Positions 9,071 through 19,322 of a stretch of 22,021 nucleotides of DNA are shown in pieces; position 1 is the first letter of the stretch, and every line of letters starts with the position of its first letter. The stretch covers positions 578,032-600,052 of the forward strand of contig NW_014577083.1 in assembly GCF_000485595.1 (NCBI RefSeq). The letters run 5' to 3'. This DNA is from Priapulus caudatus. Lineage: Eukaryota > Priapulida > Priapulimorpha > Priapulimorphida > Priapulidae. The notes under the pieces were generated by a model. It saw only the letters and a list, made by a program, of their open reading frames with translations. It made no database searches and was not told the DNA's origin. The position numbers and the translations under genes were made by a program.

Positions 9071-9305
9071 TTTCTGGTTTTTTGCTTTCTCTCGCCGTCT
9101 CTATCTGTCTACGCCTCTCTATTTTCATCTTTCTCTTGTTCCCTATTTCATCCCTCCGCCTATTACCGTGCGCAACCCGTGTATTCCCCCAACCGCAACT
9201 TTCCCGTATTCTTGTATCTCATTGAATATCTCCCTCTCCCCTCTACCTTCTCCCCATCCTTCTCTTCCTATCTCTCCTCTTCTCTTTTTTTGCTTCTCTC
9301 CTATT
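9071..9305. repeat. Pyrimidine-rich low-complexity tract
   Basis: The plus strand is strongly enriched in T and C (TTTCTCTC, CTCTCCC, TTCTCTT words) with few purines over about 230 bases, but without a strict repeat period. The 9168-9617 open frame starts in it and has no recognisable product. Confidence 0.65.
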
Positions 9306-9900
9306 CTTAACGAATTCCACCGCGGCTCGTCGCGCGTGAGTGTAAAACGCGGGGTGTCGATTCTCTCGGGAGATCGGGGAGTAGGGTCGCATCGGCTCTA
9401 TAATTTCATGCGTCCCAGCCGACAAACGAGCATCCGCAGCGTCCGCGGCCGGTGTTGTCTTACTGACGTGCCGCACGCTCGTCGGCACACCGGCTCACGT
9501 TTCATCCGCTACCTGCGCGCGCCGGCGGCATCGTTTGATCTGCATCCCGATTGGCCGCCTGAGCCCGCGCACTGGTTAAAGAGAAACGCGAGCGTGTTTA
9601 TTTCATCAATCGCGTAACAGTCGTGTCATAGCCAATTGATGGCGCCGATGCAGTACGATCGCGGCGCGGGCCATTAACCGTATTAATTTAGTATCGAATT
9701 TCAGGGCATCGGTGTAATTGAGACGTGTTGACGGATGGGACTCGGTCCGGTGGGATGGCCGCTTGTTTCGCAGACGATGATCCGCGAACTGAGCATTATT
9801 TGATGTGGTGGTGGCGACGCGCGAGGACGATACGAATTATTTACATTTTTTTAATTTTGTAAATATCGACGACGCGTTCAGACCTAAGAGAAGTGCTTTT
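9306..9900. other. GC/CpG-rich single-copy block, possibly regulatory
   Basis: Clearly richer in GC and CpG than its surroundings, with a patchwork of short motif-like words. These include GATTGGCC (inverted CCAAT, 9548), AGCCAATTGATGG (CCAAT, 9630), CCATTAACCGTATTAATTTA (two ATTA homeodomain-type cores, 9671-9690) and GCGGCGCGGG. It has no long clean coding frame. This texture is typical of conserved non-coding or enhancer DNA in insects, but conservation cannot be tested here. Confidence 0.3.
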
Positions 9901-9910
9901 AACCTATGTT

Positions 9911-11897
9911 CGTATGTATGTATGAATGAATGAATGCCTATGATGTTAATGTATGTAGTAGGTAGTATGTATGGTATGTTATGTATGATGGATGGATGTA
10001 TGTATGTAGTATTGTATGCTATCTAGGTATCTGTATGTATGAGTATGTAATGTACTGTATGTACGTATGTAGTCATGTATGTACTGTATGCTATGATATG
10101 TACTGTAGGATGTATGTATGTATGTATGATGTATGATATAGTAATGTATGTATGTAGTAGTATTATGTATGTATGTATGTATGAGTAATGTCATGTATGT
10201 AATGATACTGTAGATGTATGATAGGAGTATATGTATGTATGGAAGTAATGTATGTATGTTCTTATGTATGGATAGATGTTGTATGTATGTATTGTCGGAT
10301 AGTATGTAAGTATGTATGTATGTATGTATGAGTATGTATGTATAATATAGTATGTAGTGTACTTGATCGTATGATGTATGTTATATAGTATGTAGTATGT
10401 AATGTATGTATGTCATGTTTATGTATTGTATGTGATGTCATGTATGCATCGTCATGTAATGTTGTCATGCTATGTTAGATATTAATGTATGTAATGTATG
10501 TAATGTAGATATGTAGTAGACGTATGTATGTCAGATGTATCGTAGTATATAGTAGTATAGGATGTATGTATGTATCGTAGTATGTCATGTATTGTAGATA
10601 ATGTATGTATGATGTGGTATTAATATGATGATATGTCTGTCATGTTTATAGTAATGATTACGTATGTATTATCGTATGTTAAGTATGTAGGAGGATGTAG
10701 TACTGTATGTGATTATGTATGTATCGTTATGTACTGTAGTAATGTCATGAGTAGTACTGTTTAGGTATGTAATGTATGGTAGTAATGTATGTATATAGTA
10801 TGTCATGTCATGTATGTTGCTATGTATGTATGATGTATGTATGTATGTTATGTTATGTATGTATTATGTATGTAGTATGTATCGTATGTAGTTTGTTATT
10901 ATGGTATGTATGTATGTATGATGTATTGTATGTATGTATTTATGTATGTATATGTATCTTGATATGTAATGTAGTATGTACTTATGTAGTATGATATGTT
11001 GTATGTTATCTATGTATGTAATGTATGTATTACTGATGTATGTACTGTATGTATGTATGTAGATTTGGAATTATGAATGAGATGATATGTATATGTAGAT
11101 TTTGTATGTAGTTCACTAGATGTACTGTTGGAGTATTGTAGCCATAGTATTATGTAGTTTGTATGTATGCATGTATGTACATGTACTGAGTATGTAGTGT
11201 TATGTAGTAATAATGTTGATGTATTTGCTATTGAGTAGTAATGACTGATATGATGTAAATCGTTATGTCACTGTACTGTATGTATGTATGATGTAATGGA
11301 TGTCTATGTATGTATGATAGTATGTGATGCCTATGTAATGATGTACGGTATGTAACTGTAGTGTAAGTGTAATGATATGTAAGTATCGTATGTATTTATG
11401 TATGCTTGTAATGCTATTTGTATGTATGTATGTATGTATGCATGTATGTTGTCATGTGATGAATGTATGTATCGTATGTAATGTAAGCTGTATGTAAGTA
11501 TGTATGTATGATCAGTGTATATGTTAGTAATGTATGCTATGTACTGTAATAGTATGTATGTATGTTAATGTATCGTATGACTGCATGCATGCATGCATGC
11601 TGCATGCATTGCATGCATCTGCATGGATGATGAATGTACTGTAGGTTATGTAGGTATGTATTTATGTATATACTGTATGTATGTATGTATGTATGTATTG
11701 TCATGTATGTATTATTATGTAATTAGTATGTATTATGTATGATGCTATGTATGGCTATCTGAGTAGTATGGATGTATGTATCGTTATGTATTGTATGTCA
11801 ACTGCTATGTATGTATGTATGTATGATATGTATGTATGTATGTAGTGTATGTATGTATGTATTATGTAGTGTATGTATGATATGCGTATGTATGATA
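9911..11897 (+). repeat. ~2-kb irregular (TATG)n array
   Basis: The whole interval is made of TATG/TATGTA words. The four-base phase is broken every 10-20 bases, by single inserted bases or by units shortened to three bases. Long in-phase runs occur only briefly (for example 10314-10330, 11681-11697, 11810-11825). A GCATGCAT variant patch sits at 11582-11624. The clean array of the same motif at 19319-19508 shows what an undisturbed one looks like. The noise is best explained by sequencing error. The array length is probably real in order of magnitude but not exact. Confidence 0.9.
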
Positions 11898-11917
11898 CGC
11901 TAGTTACAGTACCGTAG

Positions 11918-12055
11918 GCAGCGCCAGGAGCAGCAGGACAGGCGCCAGCAGCAGTAGCAGCAGTAGCCAGGTAGCAGCGCCAGCAGCAGTACGTATCGAG
12001 TTAGCGGTAACAAGTAGCCAGCTAGTAGTAAGTAGCCAGCAGCCAGCAGTATAGT
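11918..12055. repeat. Degenerate (CAG)n patch
   Basis: CAGCAG, CAGTAG and GCGCCAG words with broken phase follow the TATG array directly and end before a run of C (12059-12064). The same single-base irregularity as the TATG array is seen. Sequence to the right regains clean texture. Confidence 0.75.
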
Positions 12056-12258
12056 CGCCCCCCCAACAGTAGTAATACTGCTGTATCGCCTACCTTTAAT
12101 TAGTATTTGTTGTTATGATTATGATTAATATGATTATAGTTGCTATTATTATTAGGTCTTTATTGTTTATAGTTTGTGTTGGAGTTTTTATTACTGTTAT
12201 TACTGCTGTTGCTGTTTTTAGTGTTGTTGGTGTTGTTGTTGTTGTTGTTGTTGTTGTT
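12056..12258. repeat. TTA/GTT-rich low-complexity stretch ending in (GTT)n
   Basis: Loose ATT/TGT trinucleotide texture tightens into GTTGTT repeats at 12222-12257. It is clean and in phase at its right end, so it lies outside the noisy zone. Confidence 0.8.
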
Positions 12259-12335
12259 TCCAACAACGTTTGTTTCTAATACGAGTATGACTGGGGTGGA
12301 CATGTCAAAGGAAACATAAATATCTGTAATATCTG

Positions 12336-12336
<1 letters not shown>

Positions 12337-12384
<48 letters not shown>

Positions 12385-12402
12385 TATGTATATATATATA
12401 TA
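12337..12402. repeat. (AT)n-(ATA)n-(AT)n compound microsatellite
   Basis: A pure AT run passes into seven ATA/ATT-type triplets and back to AT/GTATAT. The period switches from two to three and back with clean boundaries. Confidence 0.92.
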
Positions 12403-13149
12403 GCGCAGTACGCACATACTATTACTATGTTTGGCGTATATCGTGCATTATTGTCCACATATAGCACCCCCTTCCGTATTTACCTATGATTACGATATGC
12501 ATATTTCGCGTATAGACGCGCTGATACACCTGATTATTATGTGCACACAGTTTCTTTGTGTGCGAATTATGAGCATTGTGTGTACCTTTGCTTCTACAAA
12601 CCAGCAACTGAAAGGCTTCAAAAGAGCCCGGGTTTGATCAAATTTGCTCGGATCGATATGGCGTAATGTTTATTTCAACGTGACAATGCCATCGATATAG
12701 CATCGCCTTTGTGTGTCCTGCTCACGGGATCGTGAAACACTAATGTAAGGCTCATAGAATTCGATGTTCGTCTCTCGTGAAGACGGAAGAGTCTGTAGCA
12801 TCATTGCAAATAACGCCCACTATAGTATACCGTACGCGGCGGCGCGACTACGTGTAAAATCTACATTACGTGAGAGGAGTTGGAGAAGGTGGCTAAGGAG
12901 AGATGGTCATATAGATCGACAGAGGGAGTGTAATGGACAAAAATACAAACGGAGATCGGGGTAGAGCGGAAGAGATAGAAAGACCGAAAAGCCGAAATAT
13001 TCCGGGAAAATATATAGAGAGAGTAGGACATTGTGAGAATGAGAGAGATATATAATGGCAAAGTGAAACACGAATAAAAAATGATAAAAATGGAGGAAGG
13101 GAAGAGAGACAGACAGAGAAATTGTGGATGGGTGGGTGGGCCTTTGGGT
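12403..13149. other. Single-copy stretch grading into purine-rich DNA
   Basis: The left half is normal-complexity AT-leaning sequence. From about 12865 to 13140 the plus strand becomes rich in GAGA, AAAA and GGAG words. Small frames at 12431-12637 and 12764-12964 show no recognisable product. I see no gene or RNA here. Confidence 0.5.
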
Positions 13150-13246
13150 TGAGTGAGGAGTGAGCTGAGTGAGTGAGTGACGATGAGTGAGTGTGAGTGA
13201 GTGGAGTGAGTGGTGAGTGAGTGAGTGAGTGAGTGAGTGAGTGAGT
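13150..13246 (+). repeat. (GTGA)n tetranucleotide repeat
   Basis: GAGT/GTGA units with a few phase breaks (GGAG, GCTG, CGAT) become pure from 13213 to 13246, then end at CACTACGTGCGCGCACG. Confidence 0.88.
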
Positions 13247-13254
13247 CACTACGT

Positions 13255-13277
13255 GCGCGCACGCAACCATTCACTCA

Positions 13278-13308
<31 letters not shown>

Positions 13309-13450
13309 CACACACTGACACACATACATACACAACGCACACACACACGCACACACACGCACACACACGCACGCACGCACACACAACACACGCGCGACGC
13401 ACGCACCACGCACGCACGCACACACACGCACGGACACACACACATACATG
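13255..13450. repeat. (CACG)n/(CA)n compound repeat
   Basis: ACGC tetranucleotide units (13277-13296) mix with CA runs and ACAT variants to 13450. The opening TTCACTCAC (13270-13278) is the complement of the GTGAGTGA units just to its left, so the two tracts form an inverted pair around GTGCGCGCAC. Confidence 0.9.
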
Positions 13451-14090
13451 TACATCCTTACGTACGTAATACATACTTACGTTGAGAGATTGTTTAATAG
13501 TCCACTATATTAATATTTGTCTATAATATCTTTCCTTATTATGCATTATAGTCCTATTTACATCGCTAATTCACTTTACGCATACAAATGTTGTTTAACT
13601 GTTACACACATTCTTTATCGTTATAAATGAATGTTTTAGTTACTGAAATTATTAAACTTTCGGAGAATAGATTTTTCATATTTAGTCCATTTCGTTGCCT
13701 GCAATAAGCAGCAATCGAGAGAACGCATCTCTGCACACTGGAGTAGGGCGCCACCTCTCGAACGTATCTTGCACTACATCGCCTGCCTGAGATCGGGTTT
13801 TCATAATTGTGAAAAAGTAGAATAATACGGTGTGGCGGTACGCTGCATAATTGAAATGTCATAGCTGAAGAATAAGCGCGACGATTTTATTATGAGAGTT
13901 AAAATAACAATGAATACTGTAACATTATGCCTTTGGAATTGCTGCGAAAGATCAGGTCATTGTTACTACCAAGCTAGTGCCCCTGAACGTAGCCTATATG
14001 TATGTTTGTATGTATGCTCTACATACACATCGGTTAAGCGTTTCCCATGTACTGTCATGCAATCTTTTAGACGTCATAGAACTGCACGCA
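13451..14090. other. Single-copy AT-rich stretch
   Basis: Ordinary sequence with a CTCF-core-like site at 13746-13760. The minus-strand frame 13602-13862 (86 codons) spans that site and has no recognisable family. The plus frame from 13892 runs into the following CA/TG repeats and is not a gene. Nothing else is supported. Confidence 0.5.
13746..13760 (-). promoter_or_regulatory. CTCF-core-like site
   Basis: The minus strand reads CGAGAGGTGGCGCCC, containing AGGTGGCG, close to the insect CTCF core and with the palindrome GGCGCC at its end. It is the best of the three matches in the window because of the preceding AG. Unproven. Confidence 0.3.
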
Positions 14091-14094
14091 TGCA

Positions 14095-14117
14095 CGTATA
14101 CACATACCACACGCGAG

Positions 14118-14182
<65 letters not shown>

Positions 14183-14210
14183 CACGCACACGCGTGCACA
14201 CACGCACACA
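14095..14210 (+). repeat. (CA)n arm of an inverted microsatellite pair
   Basis: It contains about 60 bases of pure CA (14121-14180) followed by CACG-type variants. Only a 12-base non-repeat spacer (14211-14222, TGCTCTCTGCTA) separates it from a TG tract, so the two arms are complementary on the same strand. Confidence 0.93.
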
Positions 14211-14222
14211 TGCTCTCTGCTA

Positions 14223-14223
14223 G

Positions 14224-14255
<32 letters not shown>

Positions 14256-14375
14256 CTGTCGTGTGTGTGTGCGTGTGCGTGTGCTGTGTGGCGCTGTGCG
14301 TGTGTTGTGTGTGTGTGTCGTGGTGTGTGTGTGTGTGTGTGCGGCGCGTGCGTGCGTGCGTGTGTGCGTGTGTGG
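14223..14375 (+). repeat. (TG)n arm of an inverted microsatellite pair
   Basis: TG repeats with interruptions CTG, GCG and TCG, and GCGT units near 14345-14372. Complementary to the CA arm at 14095-14210. Confidence 0.93.
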
Positions 14376-14378
14376 GAT

Positions 14379-14384
14379 GTCTCA

Positions 14385-14415
<31 letters not shown>

Positions 14416-14446
14416 CTCTCGTCTCTCTCTCTCTCTCTCTCTTTAT
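14379..14446 (+). repeat. (CT)n microsatellite
   Basis: About 60 bases of CT with two single-base breaks (CC at 14410-14411, CG at 14420-14421), starting immediately after the TG arm. Confidence 0.93.
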
Positions 14447-14451
14447 CTATC

Positions 14452-14453
<2 letters not shown>

Positions 14454-14502
<49 letters not shown>

Positions 14503-14570
14503 ATGTATACATATAAATTAATATTATATATATATATATATATATAATATATAATATAAATATATATACA
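14454..14570. repeat. (TA)n-rich tract
   Basis: Pure TA to about 14494, then TATTATATATAATG, then two further TA runs to 14570. It closes a four-part compound repeat of CA, TG, CT and TA with almost no unique sequence between parts. Confidence 0.93.
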
Positions 14571-15168
14571 TCGCTTCCTCTTTGATTCTTTTCCCTCTCT
14601 CTTTTTCTCTTTCTTTAACCGCATTTGTTGTAGGCAAGTTTTACGATTCCGATTTTTTATCCTCAGAAGTCGCGCAGTAATTATTCCATCTGAATTCTCT
14701 CGATTGGCCAGACTGCATGATTACATCTGCATGAAAAATACTACGACTAGCAATTCCATGGATTGTTTAGCGGAGCAGCGTTCGCATGACGCAACATTTC
14801 CTGGTCTTGCAAAACACACGGCATTATAATTTCTGACATGGTCCGACGTGATCTGAATACATGACTCTTCAATAATATAAAGCTCTCGTAAAATCTACAC
14901 TTCAATGTAATAGCCGAAGCACGAATCGCCAAGGCAGCGCGGATAGGTGTTTTTTTACGACGCGGCTCCTGTTGTTAATGGTGACGTATAAGCAAGTGTA
15001 GCAGATCGGGGCTCCGTCACCGTATACGTAAACAATACCCTGCATTCAGGTAACGCCAGCTATAGGTATAATGTTGGCGATACGCGTTAAAGTATCACAT
15101 TGGCTAATGATTTTGGGCGATACCTAGGACACGCCACCTGACGTAGCTACTCTGTAGACGAGTGGCGG
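14571..15168. other. Single-copy stretch, nothing recognised
   Basis: A short pyrimidine-rich lead-in (14571-14620) is followed by normal-complexity DNA. A minus-strand frame at 14747-14932 has no recognisable product. It includes a CTCF-core-like 8-mer near its right end (15132-15139). Confidence 0.5.
15128..15142 (-). promoter_or_regulatory. CTCF-core-like site (weak)
   Basis: The minus strand reads GTCAGGTGGCGTGTC, containing AGGTGGCG. Its flanks fit the consensus less well than those of the other two matches. Confidence 0.2.
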
Positions 15169-15314
<146 letters not shown>

Positions 15315-15995
15315 GATGATATTGCCGCTGACGAGCGTGTGTGAGAGTGTAGTTTCCCACACTGCTTGCTATGTGCATCGGACGCCACATGTCGTGCGCG
15401 TCAGTGCTTGCGCGAGAGAGCAGAGAGTTTCGCGTATAGATTATATTTTCAATTAGACATGACAATAGTCGTCCGGTAATGAGACGGGCCGAAAGTCAAA
15501 CATGATTTTCGCCGCAGCTGATGGGCTCCTATTTACACACAGACGCGCATATGTCTCTTAATCAAGCCACTGAATTGCGGGTATCCTCAAGCCGTGGCGG
15601 TCATCCGTGCCGTGTGTGGACACGCCTGATTGTAACTCTACATACGGAACACCCTGCGGGCAGTAAAGTTGAGCAGGCGTGCACGCTCACGCAGCCCCGC
15701 GTGTATAGCAAGCAGTAAGGTAGAGAGATGTGTGCAGAAGTACCGAGGTACCGAAGTAGAAAGAACCGTGAAATAGTTTATAACGAACGGTAGAATCAAA
15801 CTAGGTATCGCGTGCAGGATCCTATACACATGCAGCTCTAATAATTTGTCATGACGAAATTTTCGAGCCACGTCCAGGCTTAGTCATTGTGATATTAGAT
15901 ATCCTCGCGTGTGTTTTGTGAAGTGACATCTGTTATAGTTGATGGCAAGAGATTCGCACTACCCAATCCGTTACGACTAGCCGCGATTTTCGCTG
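15315..15995. other. Single-copy stretch, nothing recognised
   Basis: Mixed-complexity DNA with moderate CpG. Frames at 15521-15718 (plus) and 15638-15871 (minus) overlap on opposite strands and neither resembles a known family. No RNA gene is seen. Confidence 0.5.
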
Positions 15996-15997
15996 TC

Positions 15998-16256
15998 CCT
16001 CCGTCTCCCTCTTTCCTCTCTACTCCTCTCGCTGTCTTTCTCTATCTCTCTCCTATTTCACTCTATGTGTATCTTTCTCTGCTCACCTGTGTCTTTCTCT
16101 CTCAGCGTTATTCTCCTATCTCGCTCTTTCTCTCGCACCCTCGCCTTCTCTATCGCTCTCTTCCTCTCCCCTCTCTCTTGCTCTCTCTCTCCTCTCTCTC
16201 CCTCTTTCTCCTCTCTCTCTCTCTCTCTCTCTCTCCTCTCCGCTCTCTCCCTCTTG

Positions 16257-16289
<33 letters not shown>

Positions 16290-16392
16290 CTCTCATCTCT
16301 CTCTCTCTCTTCTTTCTTCCGCTTCGCTCTTCTCTCTCTCTCTCTCTCCTCCTCTCTCTCTTTCTCCATCTCTCTCTCTCTCGCTCTCGACT
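15998..16392 (+). repeat. Long (CT)n-rich polypyrimidine tract
   Basis: About 390 bases that are almost all C and T on the plus strand, dominated by CTCTCT with frequent CC, TT and CG interruptions. Its most regular part is 16210-16300. The Ser-Leu open frame (15911-16558) and the Arg-Glu frames opposite are repeat translations. Mirror-like polypyrimidine runs of this length can form triplex (H-) DNA. Confidence 0.92.
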
Positions 16393-18604
16393 GATTCCTG
16401 TACGAATCCTATGGCTTTTAGCTGCAGGTGGGCGGATTGTTGCATGCATATCTCTATTATGTACCTCTGTGCTTATATCATTGTGCATGGATTATGGCGT
16501 TTCTCCTCAGTGTATTACAGTTTGTATCCGGTATATCTACAGTGTTAACATCAGTTAATCTTACACGGAAGTATACAGACTGTTATGGTAAAGTCGTATT
16601 CTTCTTAAATTTAGTTCGGAACCATGTCAACGCAAATCTCCCGTTGCTTTTTATCCGTGTGCGTGCCCGCAGCGTAGCTTATCTCTCGCCATGTCATTTT
16701 GGTATAAACGAAAATATTTTACTTCAATCTCATCGGCTTTGCATAATTTACTAGCTCGCGATGAGAATAGGTTGAAGCCTTCTTCCACGACGGGCCGCCC
16801 AAACATAGTGTCGCGATAACATCTCCGTATTCTATATGCAAACTGAGATTTTTCTCTGTGACACTGCGAATATCTGTAATTGTTTACCTCTAATAGAAGT
16901 CGACGTGCTACAAATGTCAGTGAGCAGTGCATGTGCAAGCATGCACATAAACACGCACACGTTTGCCGCATTTGGCTGGGACTAGGGAGGTTTCAGGACA
17001 CGTACGTGCACAGGCCATTTTCTACTGCGTTGGTCTCAATCGTTGTGGCTTTTCGAAAGAGAGTGCATGTGCAAGGGCGCGAATTCATAGCGAGGGTAGG
17101 GCATTAGATGCGCGCTAAGCTAGTTGCTGGTGAAGCAACGTGAGTTAATGCGTCGTCGAGATTGCATGACACTGAATGTGACACTATAGTGTGCGGGTGC
17201 GACGATGACGCCGACGCCAGCGCTCCTGTGAATCATAACCGTGTGCCAGTTGCCGTAGATATACGACGCGATGCGACGCGATTCGGTGCTCGCCCGACGT
17301 TTAGCGTCGCAGATGTGGGTCACCGCGAGAAATTATTGCCACCCGACGCGCGGTTTTACATGTCTGAGCAGCGAACAATTAGAACATTAGACGTCGCGCG
17401 AGAAAGACAGTATACGCGCCGCGGGCGAAGTCACGCGCGCGCGCAGATAATTTATGCTCAGGTGTGACGCATGTGACAAGTGGCGACTTTTCTCCGGTCC
17501 GGTCAGATTCTTCGCAGAATGAGATTTGCATATGCGTAGTATAAATTCCCCAAATGCTGCTTGTTCGACCCCGATGTGTAAAGAATTGTCGCTTAATTCT
17601 TGCTATCTTTGCTATATATGCATCTATTTCGTATTTGTGCTGTCGGTGGTCTATCATGTTTCGTTAGAAGCTCGTGTATGTGTGACGTACCAGGTAAATT
17701 ATGTGCTGTTATTCGATTCGTCACTAAAAAGCCTCATCGTATGTCGATACCTGTTATGTAAATATTCAATGTAAATGCGCCAGAATGGATGGTGCGAAGC
17801 ACGTGGACTTACGTGGACGTCGATTATTTTATGACCCACATGATTATCACGAGCCAATCGGATTCGTCTGATACAAAAACACATGCGCTTATGATAATAT
17901 ATGTGACGTGCAGAAAATTCGCGCGCGTCATATACGCATATGCAAGGTTAGGTTTCTACTCCACACATAACGAACATTTTTGTACAACGAGAAGTGATAT
18001 AGCTGAACAAGAGACTGCAGCCGCATGCTCTACTATACTAAGGAACTACTAAACTGCAAAACAGTCGCGCTAGCCATAGAAGCAATCCCTGCATGTGCGT
18101 GTGTTGCTGCCCCGGGTCTAGCAGGACTGTCGCGTGACTACGCGAACGATGCGGGTTCACCTAGGCAACGGCGCGTTTCTGCGGACAGCATTTCCGACGT
18201 GTCTCGCCCAGCCGCGTGTGTACAGGTGCGTGCTGTCAACACACGCGCACCCCCCCGACCACCTATATAACCTATACCATCGTGGCCACAATGTGGGAGG
18301 CTGAAATCTATGCGTAAATTCATGTGTACTAAGAAAAATGTAAAGCATCTTGCAAGACAGTACGGTATCCTGTGTCTAACCTATGCGATGCGTACCCGCG
18401 GAAGGCGAAATGGGATGGGAGGAGGGGGGGAGGCGGAAAGGGGAGAGGAGATTCTATGAAAATGGAGTTTCGAATGTTCATAGTAGAACGCTAATAGTAA
18501 CTCCGTGGGTATATCTTAAACGGGGACGGATCTTGTTCGATGATCCTGGTTATGAGTTAGATATAGTTGCATGCGGTCGGACGATGCATGCTGTTAGGCC
18601 TGGT
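16393..18604. other. Largest single-copy block in the window
   Basis: About 2.2 kb free of long microsatellites. 17100-17470 is CpG-rich and carries a 101-codon frame (17162-17467, TTG start, Arg/Asp-rich) without a recognisable domain. A promoter-like motif cluster sits at 17511-17546 (separate entry). One AAGGTTAGGTTT word at 17944 resembles the arthropod telomeric unit but stands alone. CTATATAA occurs at 18263. A G-rich patch lies at about 18413-18450. I could assign no exon to a known gene. Confidence 0.5.
17511..17546 (+). promoter_or_regulatory. STAT-like / octamer / TATA-like cluster
   Basis: Three motifs fall within 36 bases on the plus strand. TTCGCAGAA (17511-17519) fits the STAT consensus TTCNNNGAA and lies in the palindrome ATTCT-TCGC-AGAAT. 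ATTTGCAT (17524-17531) is a perfect POU-domain octamer. TATAAAT (17540-17546) is a TATA-like box eight bases further on. An octamer just upstream of a TATA box is a known arrangement in some animal promoters. No clear initiator or downstream gene is visible, so this is a motif-based inference. Confidence 0.25.
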
Positions 18605-18800
18605 GTATTGCCTCCCTCTCCACCAACCCCCTACCCTCGCCGATATCTCTTTATCGTCGCCCTTTCTCCCTTCGCTGCTAGCGTATCAGCGCTCTCCCGT
18701 CCTCCCTACCTGCCTGCGCCGAACTCTTTATCACGTTCTTTGCTTAATCCATTCCTTACCTCACCGTCTCTCTCTCTCTTTCTCACTCCCTGCTGCAGAT
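18605..18800. repeat. C/T-rich low-complexity stretch
   Basis: The plus strand is pyrimidine-dominated (CCTCCC, CTCTCC, CTTTCTC), ending with CTCTCTCTCTTTCTCACTCC near 18770. It has no strict period. The Pro/Ser/Leu frames across it (18383-18853, 18567-18956) start outside it but resemble no family. Confidence 0.6.
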
Positions 18801-19272
18801 TTTATTGTCTTGATTCGTACGCGAGCTGCGTTGATCGAGTTCGTTTATTGTAGTTTATGTCGCGCATATATGTATCTTTATAGCTTTAAAATAAGGGTTT
18901 CATCCCTACCGATTTACGTCGATGCCCACGGACACGTGAGTTTGGCAACGCTGTGACACACCATCAACGCATCTACATCACTATGTGAAGCGTTCAACAT
19001 TTTATTTTGATGGTTCTTCCGATTTCCCAGGAGGAGACGATGCGTGATTTAACTATACACCCGGACTCGCCGCGCGTGCATGCGAACCAGCACAAAATAT
19101 AGTGATTACGCTCATTATCTTCACACACCCACACAAAGCCCCGAATTTCCAAACTTCTGCCGACGGTTCTGCTCTGATTTAACACGTTGAAAAGTTGTTA
19201 GTTTTTTTCTGTGGTAAATAAATACACGGCACACCAGTGCTATACGGAAAACGTTACCGCCCGTCTCGCTCT
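18801..19272. other. Single-copy stretch, nothing recognised
   Basis: Normal-complexity AT-leaning DNA with only short frames on both strands. I see no motif beyond chance. Confidence 0.5.
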
Positions 19273-19278
19273 CTATCC

Positions 19279-19322
19279 CCCTCTCTCGCTATCTATCTAT
19301 TTATCTATCTATTTATCTATGT
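19279..19322 (+). repeat. (CTAT)n/(TTAT) tetranucleotide repeat
   Basis: CTAT units with two TTAT variants, leading in phase into the GTAT array that follows. This is the left part of a three-motif tetranucleotide block. Confidence 0.93.

Noticed and set aside
15911-16558. 215-codon Ser/Leu-rich frame that looks like membrane protein
   Set aside because: Mostly CTCTCT translated as Ser-Leu; apparent hydrophobicity comes from the repeat.
17162-17467. 101-codon Arg/Asp-rich frame in CpG-rich DNA
   Set aside because: No ATG start, no domain, and CpG-rich DNA is poor in stop codons, so such frames arise by chance.
17944-17955. AAGGTTAGGTTT, like the arthropod telomeric TTAGG unit
   Set aside because: Only one and a half units in single-copy DNA; no array.
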